From contig JAZUNG010000124.1 in the NCBI GenBank assembly GCA_045604025.1, forward strand, positions 1 through 47,590: 47,590 nucleotides of DNA, given 5' to 3'. The DNA comes from RGIG5612 sp045604025. Lineage in GTDB: Bacteria; Bacillota; Clostridia; Lachnospirales; Lachnospiraceae. The notes below the pieces were generated by a model. That model did not search any database and was not told where the DNA came from. It saw only the letters and a program-made list of their open reading frames with translations. How positions within the stretch are numbered: position 1 is the stretch's first letter; each line of letters begins with the position of its first letter. Below are positions 7,757-16,589 of this stretch, piece by piece. The translations under genes and the position numbers were made by a program.

Positions 7757-8923
7757 ATGGAAATTCGTACTTATACACAGAATGCCCCGGTTATCTATGG
7801 ATGCGGAGCTATCAGCTGCCTTGGCGAGAAGGTTAAGGAGATGGGCTGCAGCAAGGTAATGTGTGTTTATGACGCAGGCGTCAAGATGGCAGGCCTGGGT
7901 GAGCGCGCAGAAGCCAGCCTTAAGGAAGCCGGCATTGACTATATAGTTTATGACAAAGTAGCAGCTGATCCCCCGGATGCACTTCTGGATGAGATCGCTG
8001 ATATCGCAAGAGAAGCACAGATCGACTGTATATTCGGTATAGGCGGAGGATCATCTCTTGATACTGCCAAGGCAGTAGGCATCCTGATGGCCAACCCTTC
8101 ACCGATCAACCAGTATCTGAATCTGTTTGGACCACCTTCATTTTACAAGTCAGGCGTTCCTCTGATCCTAGCTCCGACTACTGCCGGTACCGGAAGCGAG
8201 GTTACAAAGATGTGTCTGGTAACTTATGTGGAAAAGAACATGAAGCTGCCCATCTATGTAACTGCAGATCTGGCCATCCTTGATCCTGAGCTCTGCGTTA
8301 CCGCTCCTGCCGGAGTTACAGCAAACGGCGGACTGGACGCTCTTGCACATGCTTCAGAGGCAGTTACCTGCGTTAATTCCGATCCTTATTCAGAGCTGCT
8401 GGCACTTGCAGCGATCGAAAAGATCGGCAAGTATCTGGCAAGATGCTGCACAGACGGCAGCGATATGGAGGCAAGAGCTGAGATGAGCCTGGCATCCAAC
8501 TGGGCAGGCATTGCATTCTCCAATACAGACGTTCATATCGGACATGCAGCAGGCGATTCTCTGGCAGCAGAGTATCATTCACCTCACGGATATAATGTTG
8601 CGATCATGACTCCTGCGGTTCAGGAGCTGTGCGCACGTCACGTTCCCGATAAGGTTAAGAAGGTCGGAGAAGCTCTGGGAATAGAGTTTGACGGCACAGA
8701 GACTCCGGAACAGATCGGAAAGAAGGTTGCCGAGAACATCCGCGCCCTGATGAAGGCATGCGGAGTTAAGGGCCTGAAGGCATATGGATATGACAGAGAT
8801 ACAGTTATCAATGGCGGAGCTGATTATATCATGAAGGCACCTATTACCAACAATGCGCCGTTTAAGATGACTCATGAAGACGGCATCTGGATGATGACCA
8901 GCGCATACGACGAGTACGAATGA
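7757..8923 (+). CDS. Iron-containing alcohol dehydrogenase
   Basis: A 388-residue group III (Fe-type) NAD(P)-dependent alcohol dehydrogenase that interconverts an alcohol and its aldehyde. The nucleotide-binding GIGGGSSLDTAKAVG segment lies near 95-109. The four metal ligands fall at the expected places: Asp194 and His198 (GLDALAHASEA), His263 (HIGHAAGD) and His277 (HSPHG). Its ribosome binding site lies inside the end of livM, and the aldehyde oxidoreductase follows 30 bases later. The context points to oxidation of an imported alcohol, or of an alcohol made from the imported compound, to the aldehyde used by the next enzyme. Substrate chain length cannot be read from the sequence. Confidence 0.92.
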   Translation: MEIRTYTQNAPVIYGCGAISCLGEKVKEMGCSKVMCVYDAGVKMAGLGERAEASLKEAGIDYIVYDKVAADPPDALLDEIADIAREAQIDCIFGIGGGSSLDTAKAVGILMANPSPINQYLNLFGPPSFYKSGVPLILAPTTAGTGSEVTKMCLVTYVEKNMKLPIYVTADLAILDPELCVTAPAGVTANGGLDALAHASEAVTCVNSDPYSELLALAAIEKIGKYLARCCTDGSDMEARAEMSLASNWAGIAFSNTDVHIGHAAGDSLAAEYHSPHGYNVAIMTPAVQELCARHVPDKVKKVGEALGIEFDGTETPEQIGKKVAENIRALMKACGVKGLKAYGYDRDTVINGGADYIMKAPITNNAPFKMTHEDGIWMMTSAYDEYE

Positions 8924-8953
8924 TCTGTTTGATCGAAAGGGTGTTATAACAAG

Positions 8954-10804
8954 ATGTACGGATATTGTGGAAAAGTATTATTTGTAAATCTTTCGGAGGG
9001 ATCACTGGACATCCGTGACCTTCCGGAGGATGTTGCCAGAGATTTTATAGGCGGACCCGGACTGGGAGCATATTACCTGTATAAGGAAATGCCTGCTCAT
9101 ACAGATCCCTTCGCACCGGAAAGCGTTATCGTGGTCACCGGCGGAGCCTGTGTAGGCACCGGAACATTCTTCGCCAACCGTACCTTTGTAGTTCACAAAT
9201 CTCCTGTTTACGGCGGTATTAATGACAGCAATGCGGGCGGATTGTTCTCTACAGAGCTGAAGAAGGCCGGATTTGACGCAATCGTGATCAAAGGCGCTTC
9301 GGAAAAACCGGTTTATCTTCATATCAAGGATGGCGTGCCTGAACTGTGCAGTGCAGAAGAACTCTGGGGCAAGACTATCCCGGATGTGGAAGACTTCTTT
9401 GTAGAAAAGTATGGTATCAAGAGGCCCAAAGCCCTGTCCATAGGTCCTGCAGGAGAGAATCTTTCTTATATCTCAGGAAGCGTAACTGACAGGGAAAGAG
9501 TAGCTGCCCGTGGCGGAAACGGAGCCGTGTTCGGATCCAAGAAGCTGAAGTCGATCCTTGTTGAAGGAACCGGCAAGGTAGAAGCGTATGATCCCGAGGA
9601 GATCAAGGAACTCAACACTCAGTGCAGAGAAGGTATCCCGAAGAATCCTCTGGCTCAGGCATTCTTTGATTTCGGAAGCAACAACGGTCTGGACTTCTTC
9701 ATGAGTATCGGAAAGAATCCGGTCAGGAACTGGTCCGGTTCTATTGAGGACCTTCCTATAGAGGAGATCGGGGATATGATAGTTCCCAACACAGATCCCA
9801 AGTGGAAGAAGAGGCTGTATGCATGCATGAGCTGCCCGCTTCATTGCGGAGCTATCTATGATGTCAGCGCAGACAGCAGCTATGGGATCAAAGAGACCCC
9901 GAGACCCGAGTATGAGACATATGCATCTTATGGAACTACTCTGATGGTTAAGGATGCTCAGCTGATCTTCTATATGAATCAGAGATCCAATGACTACGGT
10001 ATAGATACTATCAGCTGCGGAAACACCATAGCATGGGCTATGGAATGCTATGAGAATGGTGTGCTCACCAAAGAAGATCTGGATGGCATCGAACTGACCT
10101 GGGGCAACGCTGCCGCTGTAAAGGAAATCTTTGACAAGATCTGCAGGAATGAAGGATGCGGTAAGATATTCGCTCTGGGATCACTCCATGCATCAAAAGC
10201 CTATGGCAGGGGTGAGGAATATCTTCAGCTGGCCAGCGGAATGGAGATCGGACAGCACGATCCCAGAGAAGAGATCGGAACCGGAAGAGTGTTTGCTTTT
10301 GATCCATCACCGGGACGTCATATGAGAGGCGGGCTCGGAGGCGGATATACAGGCCAGGACTTCCGCGGAACCGGTTTTGCAGACGTATATGCCATGACCA
10401 GCAATGAGAATTGCTACAATGCAGGTCTGTGCAACTTCGCTCAGTTCCCCACACCTCAGGGTATGGTCGGAATGCAGAAGTGGATCCATGCCGCAACAGG
10501 CAATCTGGAGACTGAAAGAGATTATTATATTACCGGACTCAGGAGCTTCCTGATCCGTCAGGCATTCAATCTCAGGGAAGGCCAGAGGAGAAAAGACTGG
10601 TATCTTTCTCCCAGACTGAGGGGTGAAGAGCCTATCGAAGGCCCTCTGAAGGGAAGAAAATGTGACGTCGACAAGCTCGGAGACAACTTCTTCGAAGCAC
10701 TTGGCTGCGATATTGAGACCGGAGTTCCTCTTCCTCAGGTATATGATCTGGTCGGAAGCCTGGATTTTGTGAAGAATGACCTTTATCCGCCAGAGGAAGG
10801 CTGA
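8954..10804 (+). CDS. aor: Aldehyde:ferredoxin oxidoreductase (tungsten-type)
   Basis: A 616-residue enzyme that oxidises an aldehyde to a carboxylic acid while reducing ferredoxin, using a bis-pyranopterin tungsten (or molybdenum) cofactor and one [4Fe-4S] cluster. The start MYGYCGKVLFVNLSEG and the FIGGPGLGAYYLY segment are typical of the family. The cluster Cys are Cys291, Cys294 and Cys298 (CMSCPLHC) plus Cys493 (GLCNF), in the same places as in archaeal AOR. No polyferredoxin or flavin subunit gene lies beside it, so it is of the stand-alone ferredoxin type rather than the multi-subunit type. It lies between an alcohol dehydrogenase and a ThiS/MoaD-like gene and probably completes an alcohol-to-acid pathway; the reverse reaction is also possible. 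Confidence 0.93.
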   Translation: MYGYCGKVLFVNLSEGSLDIRDLPEDVARDFIGGPGLGAYYLYKEMPAHTDPFAPESVIVVTGGACVGTGTFFANRTFVVHKSPVYGGINDSNAGGLFSTELKKAGFDAIVIKGASEKPVYLHIKDGVPELCSAEELWGKTIPDVEDFFVEKYGIKRPKALSIGPAGENLSYISGSVTDRERVAARGGNGAVFGSKKLKSILVEGTGKVEAYDPEEIKELNTQCREGIPKNPLAQAFFDFGSNNGLDFFMSIGKNPVRNWSGSIEDLPIEEIGDMIVPNTDPKWKKRLYACMSCPLHCGAIYDVSADSSYGIKETPRPEYETYASYGTTLMVKDAQLIFYMNQRSNDYGIDTISCGNTIAWAMECYENGVLTKEDLDGIELTWGNAAAVKEIFDKICRNEGCGKIFALGSLHASKAYGRGEEYLQLASGMEIGQHDPREEIGTGRVFAFDPSPGRHMRGGLGGGYTGQDFRGTGFADVYAMTSNENCYNAGLCNFAQFPTPQGMVGMQKWIHAATGNLETERDYYITGLRSFLIRQAFNLREGQRRKDWYLSPRLRGEEPIEGPLKGRKCDVDKLGDNFFEALGCDIETGVPLPQVYDLVGSLDFVKNDLYPPEEG

Positions 10805-10808
10805 TAAT

Positions 10809-11060
10809 ATGAAGGTTTATGTCACCCTGAAATATCTTCACAGAACCAGAGTTGAGATCAATCTGACTGAGGAGGTGGATGCCGGAACCACCGCAGGTGA
10901 GTTGTCTTCAAAGGTCCTGGCGGATCATGAGAAGCAGGAAGGCATTCATTTCACCGGAGCAAATGTCGCGGTTTTGGTCAATGGCAGACTGACTGCCAGG
11001 GAAATGGTCCTGAGCGACGGTGATGAGATGAAGATCATCCCTGTCGCAGCAGGCGGATGA
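10809..11060 (+). CDS. ThiS/MoaD-like small sulfur-carrier protein
   Basis: An 83-residue ubiquitin-fold protein ending in AAGG. The C-terminal Gly-Gly is the site that is activated and thiocarboxylated in MoaD and ThiS. The ...VLSDGDEMKIIPVAAGG end is typical of these proteins. The start at 10809 is chosen over 10776 because it lies four bases after the aor stop and starts the family's first strand (MKVYVTLKYL). Such genes often accompany aor, and the likely role is sulfur transfer for the pyranopterin cofactor of the neighbouring enzyme. A role in thiamine synthesis is less likely because no thi gene is near. Confidence 0.85.
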   Translation: MKVYVTLKYLHRTRVEINLTEEVDAGTTAGELSSKVLADHEKQEGIHFTGANVAVLVNGRLTAREMVLSDGDEMKIIPVAAGG

Positions 11061-11082
11061 CAAACAGAAACACTATATGAAA

Positions 11083-11117
11083 AAAGGTCCCTTTCTCTGT
11101 TGAAAGGGGCCTTTATT
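11083..11117. terminator. Bidirectional terminator between convergent genes
   Basis: A 13-pair stem (11083-11095 with 11102-11114, one G-U pair) has a run of A before it and TTTATTT after it. It ends the importer-aor operon on the plus strand and the regulator transcript on the minus strand; the right arm reaches into the regulator stop codon (11113-11115). Confidence 0.85.
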
Positions 11118-13023
11118 TGTAATAATCTTTCAGTTCTTCGATGGTTTTTATGTTCTTGAGGATATCCGGGTCATACCTTCTGTGGAACAGTATGCTCTGG
11201 AGATAGAACAGTTCGTTTGCATCTTCTTTTGCAAATGACATCATGAAGATCACACGGATCTTGAACTTGTTCCATGTGAGGGGATGGTCCAGAGTCATGA
11301 CCGACATCTTCGTTCTGGTTCCTGGAATGATGGAGTACAGCAGTGTCAGAGCAGGATTGACTGCAAATGATGTGATCCTCTCTCTTCTCTGTATGCGTGC
11401 CAGCTGTTCCAGAGTAAATATATCCTCTTCTATGAAATCCTGACACATATAGTCGATCAGACTGTAGGGCTCAGGAAAATCCATACATTCATGTACGAAT
11501 GCATCTTCGAGCAGTTCGCTGACTGTGATGATCTTCTTCGGATACAGCCTTTCTATCTTCATTGTCCGGATCAGGTCGACAATATTGTGACTGTCTTCTC
11601 TGGACAGATATGGAGATACTGTCAGCATCCTGCCGTTGAATCTGTCCACAGGTACATCGATGGTTGAGAGTATAAGCTCGGTACCGGAAAAGTCATAATA
11701 GTCTTTCTGGTTTACAGGTATGACTTCATTAATGTTCAGATAGCCTCCGAACTGGTCTATCAGCGCATTCTTAAGAGACCACATCGAGTGCACACTCATA
11801 TGTGAGATGACCACCGTGTTGAACCTGGCTTCGGGGTGGTTCTTGAAATAATTGAAGAAAGCACCTGATATTGCCCAGGACAGGTACAGGAGTTCATCTT
11901 CCGTTAAGGTAAAGTCTTTTTCGGCTATCTGGTAGATCAGGAGAGCAACATTAAACTCCGCAAAAAGATGCTGTTTGATATTTTCAGGGGTATCTCTGAC
12001 CACCAGATCCCGCATCTGTCTGTACAGCTGGGACATAAAGGATATGAGTCTTTCCTTAAAATCCTCATCGTCATTCAGGTCCAGACCATATACATCATAA
12101 ACCCTGTCGATGAACTGCTGCGCCATGGCATGATATTTATCAGGCAGAACTCTGGCCCGGAAATCATCTTTGTGGTGGAGACGGATCTCGTATATCATAA
12201 AAACTGTTTCCAGTATCTCAACAGCAGGAAAATGATAATCCAGTTCTTCCCCGATCACAGTGAAGAATTCTGCGCAGGCTTCGGGAATCTCCGGAGGGAA
12301 TGGGATCTCCGGTATGGAGACGTTCAGAACATGACCTTCCTGAAGACGTCTGTATGCTACAGCCAGATACAGGTTGATGAAGACCAGACTGTAATCGTCC
12401 ATGCTGACACCGTGTTCATAGAGTATCCTGCCCACGATGGAATGGCTGATATTGTATGTCTCGGTATCAATGAAATCGCTTTCAAACAGAACATTGCCTG
12501 TACTGTTGTAATCCCAGTTGTCACAGAGAAGCTTGACCATGATAAAACGGCGTTTGCGTTCATCATCTTCCAGCTGGATCTCGTTTTTGGCCATATTCAG
12601 TTTTATGAAGGGGACTCCGTTTACAAAACGTGTTTTGAAGGCAGCTATATCACCGGACAGTGTGGAGGAGCTGATCGCCATCTCATCTTCCAGATCGTAA
12701 TAATTGACGGATCCGCTGGCAGTGCAGAGTCTGATGGCCAGATAGAAAACTCTGTCCACACGGCCCAGAAGGCCCCAGTTGTCTTTATATAATCTGTTCA
12801 GGGCTTCCTGATCATCAGCATGTAAAATAAAACCCTTACCTTTTACAGAATCTATGCAGATACCCTGAGTTGCAAGAGAGTCATTAATATTGGATATGTC
12901 CTGGCGAACGGTCTTGGAAGAAACATTCAGTGCTTTCGAAATCTCTTCACTTGTAATGTGGGTTTTGCTGTTTCGAAGAATATGAATGATCTTGTTTTGC
13001 CGCATGGATAAACGAGATTTCAT
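11113..13023 (-). CDS. PRD/BglG-type transcription regulator lacking PTS phosphorylation residues
   Basis: A 636-residue regulator with the layout of MtlR/LicR-like activators: an N-terminal HTH (TSEEISKALNVSSKTVRQDI, ~20-39), a second HTH-like region, two PRD-like segments (~190-300 and ~310-410), an EIIB-like segment (~415-500) and a C-terminal EIIA-like segment (~510-630). By eye, the His positions of both PRDs are filled by other residues (for example YLAVAYRR, MIYEIR, MSQLYR, YLSWAI), the EIIB-like segment begins VVISHMS with no Cys, and the EIIA-like segment has VNPALTLLYS where an IPH-type active site is usual. It may thus have been uncoupled from PTS sugar control. It faces the importer-aor operon and could regulate it. 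No good ribosome binding site precedes the ATG; Met6 is an alternative start. Confidence 0.75.
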   Translation of the reverse strand: MKSRLSMRQNKIIHILRNSKTHITSEEISKALNVSSKTVRQDISNINDSLATQGICIDSVKGKGFILHADDQEALNRLYKDNWGLLGRVDRVFYLAIRLCTASGSVNYYDLEDEMAISSSTLSGDIAAFKTRFVNGVPFIKLNMAKNEIQLEDDERKRRFIMVKLLCDNWDYNSTGNVLFESDFIDTETYNISHSIVGRILYEHGVSMDDYSLVFINLYLAVAYRRLQEGHVLNVSIPEIPFPPEIPEACAEFFTVIGEELDYHFPAVEILETVFMIYEIRLHHKDDFRARVLPDKYHAMAQQFIDRVYDVYGLDLNDDEDFKERLISFMSQLYRQMRDLVVRDTPENIKQHLFAEFNVALLIYQIAEKDFTLTEDELLYLSWAISGAFFNYFKNHPEARFNTVVISHMSVHSMWSLKNALIDQFGGYLNINEVIPVNQKDYYDFSGTELILSTIDVPVDRFNGRMLTVSPYLSREDSHNIVDLIRTMKIERLYPKKIITVSELLEDAFVHECMDFPEPYSLIDYMCQDFIEEDIFTLEQLARIQRRERITSFAVNPALTLLYSIIPGTRTKMSVMTLDHPLTWNKFKIRVIFMMSFAKEDANELFYLQSILFHRRYDPDILKNIKTIEELKDYYK

Positions 13024-13038
13024 GGGCAGAGTATATCA

Positions 13039-14484
13039 TCAGTATATTGAGAAGTCAAACAACCCTACAGCGTGACTGATGTAGCCGTATTCCAGCTCCA
13101 GTTCAAACGTGGTAGTTATATCTTCTACAGGTGTATAAATGACCACTTCTATCGTTTCGGATGCGCCTGCGTCGCAGCCGACTATCACAGGAAGACCCTC
13201 TTCGCTCTTGTAGATGATCTCATTGAATGATCCGTCTTTGTAGCTGTTGATACTGATCTGGCATTCATCAGAAACCGGAAGGATGTAGAAGTAATCCATT
13301 CCCGGGAACATGGTGCTCTGCTCGAAGTAGCGGTCAAATGTAACATCTGCCACAAACGGATACCAGTTCATATAATCCTGTCCGTTGGGCATACTTTCGA
13401 TGAGTGTCTGCATGGTGTCGAAAGGTCCTGCAAAATATCCCAGATAGCATATGCCTGCATGACAGTCGGCCTCGAAGATCTGCTGTCTGATGTCTTCAGG
13501 GGAATAAGCGTCTTTACTGCCGCCTGTAGCGCCTTCAAAGTATTTCATATCGAACATATCAGGGGCATTCTCTACGTACAACGTTACGTAAATCTCACCT
13601 GCATTTCCCGGGGCCAGTGTATACTCGCCAAACCATAGCTCAATATAGTCTTTACCTGCAACCCACGAGAATCCTGGACTGGTCTCGGAAAACGCCCTGA
13701 CCAAGGCAGTCTCCCAGTCATCTATGAGATCGCCATTTTTATCCTGATACTGCTGCAGCTTGTCGTATGTGAGCAGATACAGCTTATCTCTGTTTCTGAT
13801 CACGTCCCAGAGCCCTAAGTCCCTTCCGGTCTGAGAGTCAATATTAACTCCGGTTGTTGTGGATGATGGTCTGACACCGCCACGGTATTCTTCCAGATTA
13901 TTCAGATAACTGAACATGACAGGATCGCTCCTGTAGACATCTATATAGTGATAGTAATACCAGGGGAGTTGGGCAGCCTCATAATCTTCCTCCGACGTGA
14001 TCTCCGGCATATAGTCCAGACAGTCGTTGGTGAAGATCATACCGGCATCCTGGGATACTATGGCATATTCATTTTCCAGAGCTGACTGGAGCTCATAGTA
14101 ACCGGGACTGGTGATCTCTATATGGTCGTAGTCCAGCTCGATCAGATTCTTGCCCAGCTTCTCGTCAGAAAGCGCGGATGAATCAGAAATGATCCTGTAC
14201 TGAATGGAATCTTCATCTGTTATTTTGGTGGTAGATCCTGCTTCGGTGGTTGTCTCGGCAGCAGTAGAGGTTTCCTCTGATGCTTCGGATGTGGCTTCTG
14301 ATGAGCCTTCCGGCTCTGCGGCAGCAGTTGATTCTGTGGCAGCAGCTTCTGTTGTGTCAGATGTCTCCACCTGAGCTGAAGATGTGGTTTCCTTTGATGG
14401 ATTTATATTTATACTGCATCCCAACAGAGTACAGAGTATCATAGCAGAGATGGTCAGTATGGCGATAAGTCTGGCTGACTTCAT
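13039..14484 (-). CDS. Lipoprotein with Ser/Thr-rich linker and DUF3298-like domain
   Basis: A 481-residue surface lipoprotein. The signal peptide ends in a LLGC lipobox (Cys23). Residues ~28-90 are a low-complexity linker of Ser, Thr, Glu and Ala, probably a spacer through the cell wall. The rest resembles the DUF3298/RsiV-type domain: YRGGVRPSSTTTGVNID with TGRDLGLWDV is close to that family's GGAHP...nfD..tG..l segment, and a later GEYTLAPGNAGEIYVTL is close to its second signature. Such domains occur in RsiV-type anti-sigma factors and in extracellular proteins. GGGAGG precedes the start. The PRD regulator starts 15 bases after its stop, so the two may be co-transcribed. The function is unknown. 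Confidence 0.7.
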   Translation of the reverse strand: MKSARLIAILTISAMILCTLLGCSININPSKETTSSAQVETSDTTEAAATESTAAAEPEGSSEATSEASEETSTAAETTTEAGSTTKITDEDSIQYRIISDSSALSDEKLGKNLIELDYDHIEITSPGYYELQSALENEYAIVSQDAGMIFTNDCLDYMPEITSEEDYEAAQLPWYYYHYIDVYRSDPVMFSYLNNLEEYRGGVRPSSTTTGVNIDSQTGRDLGLWDVIRNRDKLYLLTYDKLQQYQDKNGDLIDDWETALVRAFSETSPGFSWVAGKDYIELWFGEYTLAPGNAGEIYVTLYVENAPDMFDMKYFEGATGGSKDAYSPEDIRQQIFEADCHAGICYLGYFAGPFDTMQTLIESMPNGQDYMNWYPFVADVTFDRYFEQSTMFPGMDYFYILPVSDECQISINSYKDGSFNEIIYKSEEGLPVIVGCDAGASETIEVVIYTPVEDITTTFELELEYGYISHAVGLFDFSIY

Positions 14485-14528
14485 GTTATTTCCTCCCGTT
14501 GACTGTTTGATAAAGATACAGTTTGTTG

Positions 14529-14593
14529 ATCATATTTATCATATATCATGTATGATTTTTTGTACACATATCTTTTTGCGGCATTGTTATAAT
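14529..14593. promoter_or_regulatory. Divergent intergenic region with ATCAT repeats and an extended -10 promoter
   Basis: Three ATCAT copies (14529-14533, 14538-14542, 14545-14549) and an inverted ATGAT (14552-14556) lie close together; the last two form the dyad ATCATGTATGAT. Downstream, TGTTATAAT (14585-14593) is an extended -10 for the SDR gene; I see no good -35 at the right distance. The AT-rich repeats could be operator sites shared by the divergent lipoprotein and SDR genes. Confidence 0.4.
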
Positions 14594-14659
14594 GTGGATT
14601 TTATTGTAATATTAGTAAACAGATATCAAGGTATGGGTAATAGCCCGAAAGGTATGGAT

Positions 14660-15394
14660 ATGAACAGGGTAGCTCTGATCACTGGTTCTTCAAGAGGTAT
14701 CGGAAGAGAGACTGCCAGACGTCTGGCACATGAAGGATACTGTGTATGCATCAATTATATAGAGAGACAGGACAAGGCGGAGGAACTGGCCGAAGAGCTC
14801 AGAGCCGAAGGCTGCCAGGTGATCGCTGTGCAGGCAGATGTCAGTGACAGAGAGCAGGTGGATGCCATGGTTCGGAAGACCAAAGAATCATTCGGTCCCA
14901 TCAGTCTTCTGGTCAATAACGCAGGAGTGGCAGGTCAGGCACTGTTTCAGGATATTACTGATGAGATGTGGAACAGGTATTTTTCCGTGAACCTGAACGG
15001 AGCCAGGAATACCATCCAGGCAGTGCTTCCGGATATGCTGCACGCGAAGAGCGGAGTGATCATCAATGTTTCATCCATATGGGGACTTCATGGCGCGAGC
15101 TGTGAGGTGACATACTCATGTACCAAGCATGCGCTCATAGGACTGACCAGGTCCCTTGCCATGGAACTGGCTCCGAGTAAAATCAGAGTCAACTGTGTGG
15201 CCCCCGGAGTGATAGATACAGACATGGTGCAGGTCCTCGGGCAGGACACACTGAACGAGCTGGCCGGCCAGACGCCTCTGGGCAGGCTGGGGACACCTGA
15301 GGATATTGCAAACGCCATCAGCTTCCTGGCATCTGACGAAGCCTCGTTTATCACGGGACAGGTGCTGGTATCTGACGGTGGATTTGCCGGTTAA
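14660..15394 (+). CDS. Short-chain dehydrogenase/reductase (FabG-like)
   Basis: A 244-residue classical SDR that reduces a ketone or oxidises an alcohol with NAD(P). It has the TGSSRGIG cofactor motif (8-15), NNAG (86-89), catalytic Asn111, Ser139, Tyr152 and Lys156 (YSCTK), and a C-terminal SFITGQVLVSDGG, all at normal spacing. I chose the ATG at 14660 because GAAAGG ends seven bases upstream; 14654 is a possible start two codons earlier. The gene stands alone from any fatty-acid synthesis cluster, so it need not be the FabG of lipid synthesis. It is 24 bases from the aldo/keto reductase start and likely co-transcribed with it. Confidence 0.85.
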   Translation: MNRVALITGSSRGIGRETARRLAHEGYCVCINYIERQDKAEELAEELRAEGCQVIAVQADVSDREQVDAMVRKTKESFGPISLLVNNAGVAGQALFQDITDEMWNRYFSVNLNGARNTIQAVLPDMLHAKSGVIINVSSIWGLHGASCEVTYSCTKHALIGLTRSLAMELAPSKIRVNCVAPGVIDTDMVQVLGQDTLNELAGQTPLGRLGTPEDIANAISFLASDEASFITGQVLVSDGGFAG

Positions 15395-15418
15395 TTATTG
15401 ATAATAAAGGAGAAAATC

Positions 15419-16555
15419 ATGGAATTCAGACCCGAGAAAAAACTGGGATTCGGACTGATGCGTCTTCCGCAGAACAACAAGGCAGATGCAGCCGATGTGG
15501 ATGTAGAACAGGTTAAGAAGATGGTGGATCTTTTCATGGAGAGGGGATTCACGTATTTTGATACTGCATGGATGTACAATGGTTTTGCCAGTGAAAATGT
15601 TGTAAAAGAAGCGCTGACATCAAGGTATCCAAGAGAAAGCTTTACTCTGGCGGACAAGCTGCATGCAGGATTTTTCAATTCATTTGAGGACAGGGACAAG
15701 GTTTTCAACCAGCAGCTGGAAAAGACCGGCGCAGGTTATTTCGATTATTATCTCCTGCATGGCATCGAAGCAGATATGCTTCCTAAATATGAGAAATATG
15801 ATGTATTTAACTGGGTTCTGGAAAAGAAGGCCCAGGGTCTGGTGAAACATGCAGGATTCTCTTTCCATGACAGCGCCGAACTGCTGGATGATATACTGAC
15901 CAGACATCCGGAGATGGAGTTTGTTCAGCTGCAGCTCAACTATCTGGATTGGGAATCACAGTGGGTAATGAGCCGTGCATGTTATGAAGTGGCCCAGAAG
16001 CATGGCAAGCCGGTGGTAGTCATGGAGCCTGTAAAGGGTGGTACTCTGGCAAATGTCCCTGGAGAAGCGGAAAAACTGTTCAGAGACAGAGATGCCTCCA
16101 TGTCAGTAGCCAGCTGGGCGATCAGATTTGCGGCGAGCCTGCCAGGGGTAATGGTAGTTCTTTCAGGCATGAGCAATATAGAGCAGATGGAGAACAATCT
16201 GAGCTATATGGATGATTTCAGACCGCTGACTGAGGATGAAAAGAAACTGTGCTTCCGGGTAGCTGATATCATTAACGGACAGATAGCCATCCCGTGCACG
16301 GCATGCCATTACTGCACTGAAGGCTGCCCTATGAACATCGCGATCCCTGAGTATTTCTCCATTTATAATGAAGATATGAGGGAGAATCTTGAAGAAAAGG
16401 GATGGACCATCAACTTTACCAACTTTCAGATGCTGGCAGGGAAGTTCGGAAAGCCTTCAGACTGCGTAGGATGCGGTCAATGTGAAAGTGTATGCCCTCA
16501 GCACCTTTCAATAATTGAGTACTTAAAGAACGTAGCAGAGCATTATGAAAACTGA
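15419..16555 (+). CDS. Aldo/keto reductase with C-terminal 4Fe-4S ferredoxin-like domain
   Basis: A 378-residue oxidoreductase. The N-terminal ~280 residues form an aldo/keto reductase barrel with the catalytic set Asp48, Tyr53, Lys80 and His114. The C-terminal part carries two cysteine clusters, CTACHYCTEGCP and CVGCGQCESVCP, which fit two [4Fe-4S] clusters. Proteins of this layout are widespread in anaerobes and probably pass electrons between ferredoxin and a carbonyl substrate. The ATG at 15419 follows AAAGGAG, while the upstream in-frame ATG at 15398 lies before that site. With the SDR gene upstream it may form a small redox operon; the substrate is unknown. Confidence 0.88.
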   Translation: MEFRPEKKLGFGLMRLPQNNKADAADVDVEQVKKMVDLFMERGFTYFDTAWMYNGFASENVVKEALTSRYPRESFTLADKLHAGFFNSFEDRDKVFNQQLEKTGAGYFDYYLLHGIEADMLPKYEKYDVFNWVLEKKAQGLVKHAGFSFHDSAELLDDILTRHPEMEFVQLQLNYLDWESQWVMSRACYEVAQKHGKPVVVMEPVKGGTLANVPGEAEKLFRDRDASMSVASWAIRFAASLPGVMVVLSGMSNIEQMENNLSYMDDFRPLTEDEKKLCFRVADIINGQIAIPCTACHYCTEGCPMNIAIPEYFSIYNEDMRENLEEKGWTINFTNFQMLAGKFGKPSDCVGCGQCESVCPQHLSIIEYLKNVAEHYEN

Positions 16556-16589
16556 GAGGGATTATTAATGCTTTGCCCAGGAAAACAAA

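Noticed and set aside
11968..12792. Open frame of 274 codons on the plus strand
   Set aside because: It is antisense to the PRD regulator, which has clear domains; the plus frame has none.
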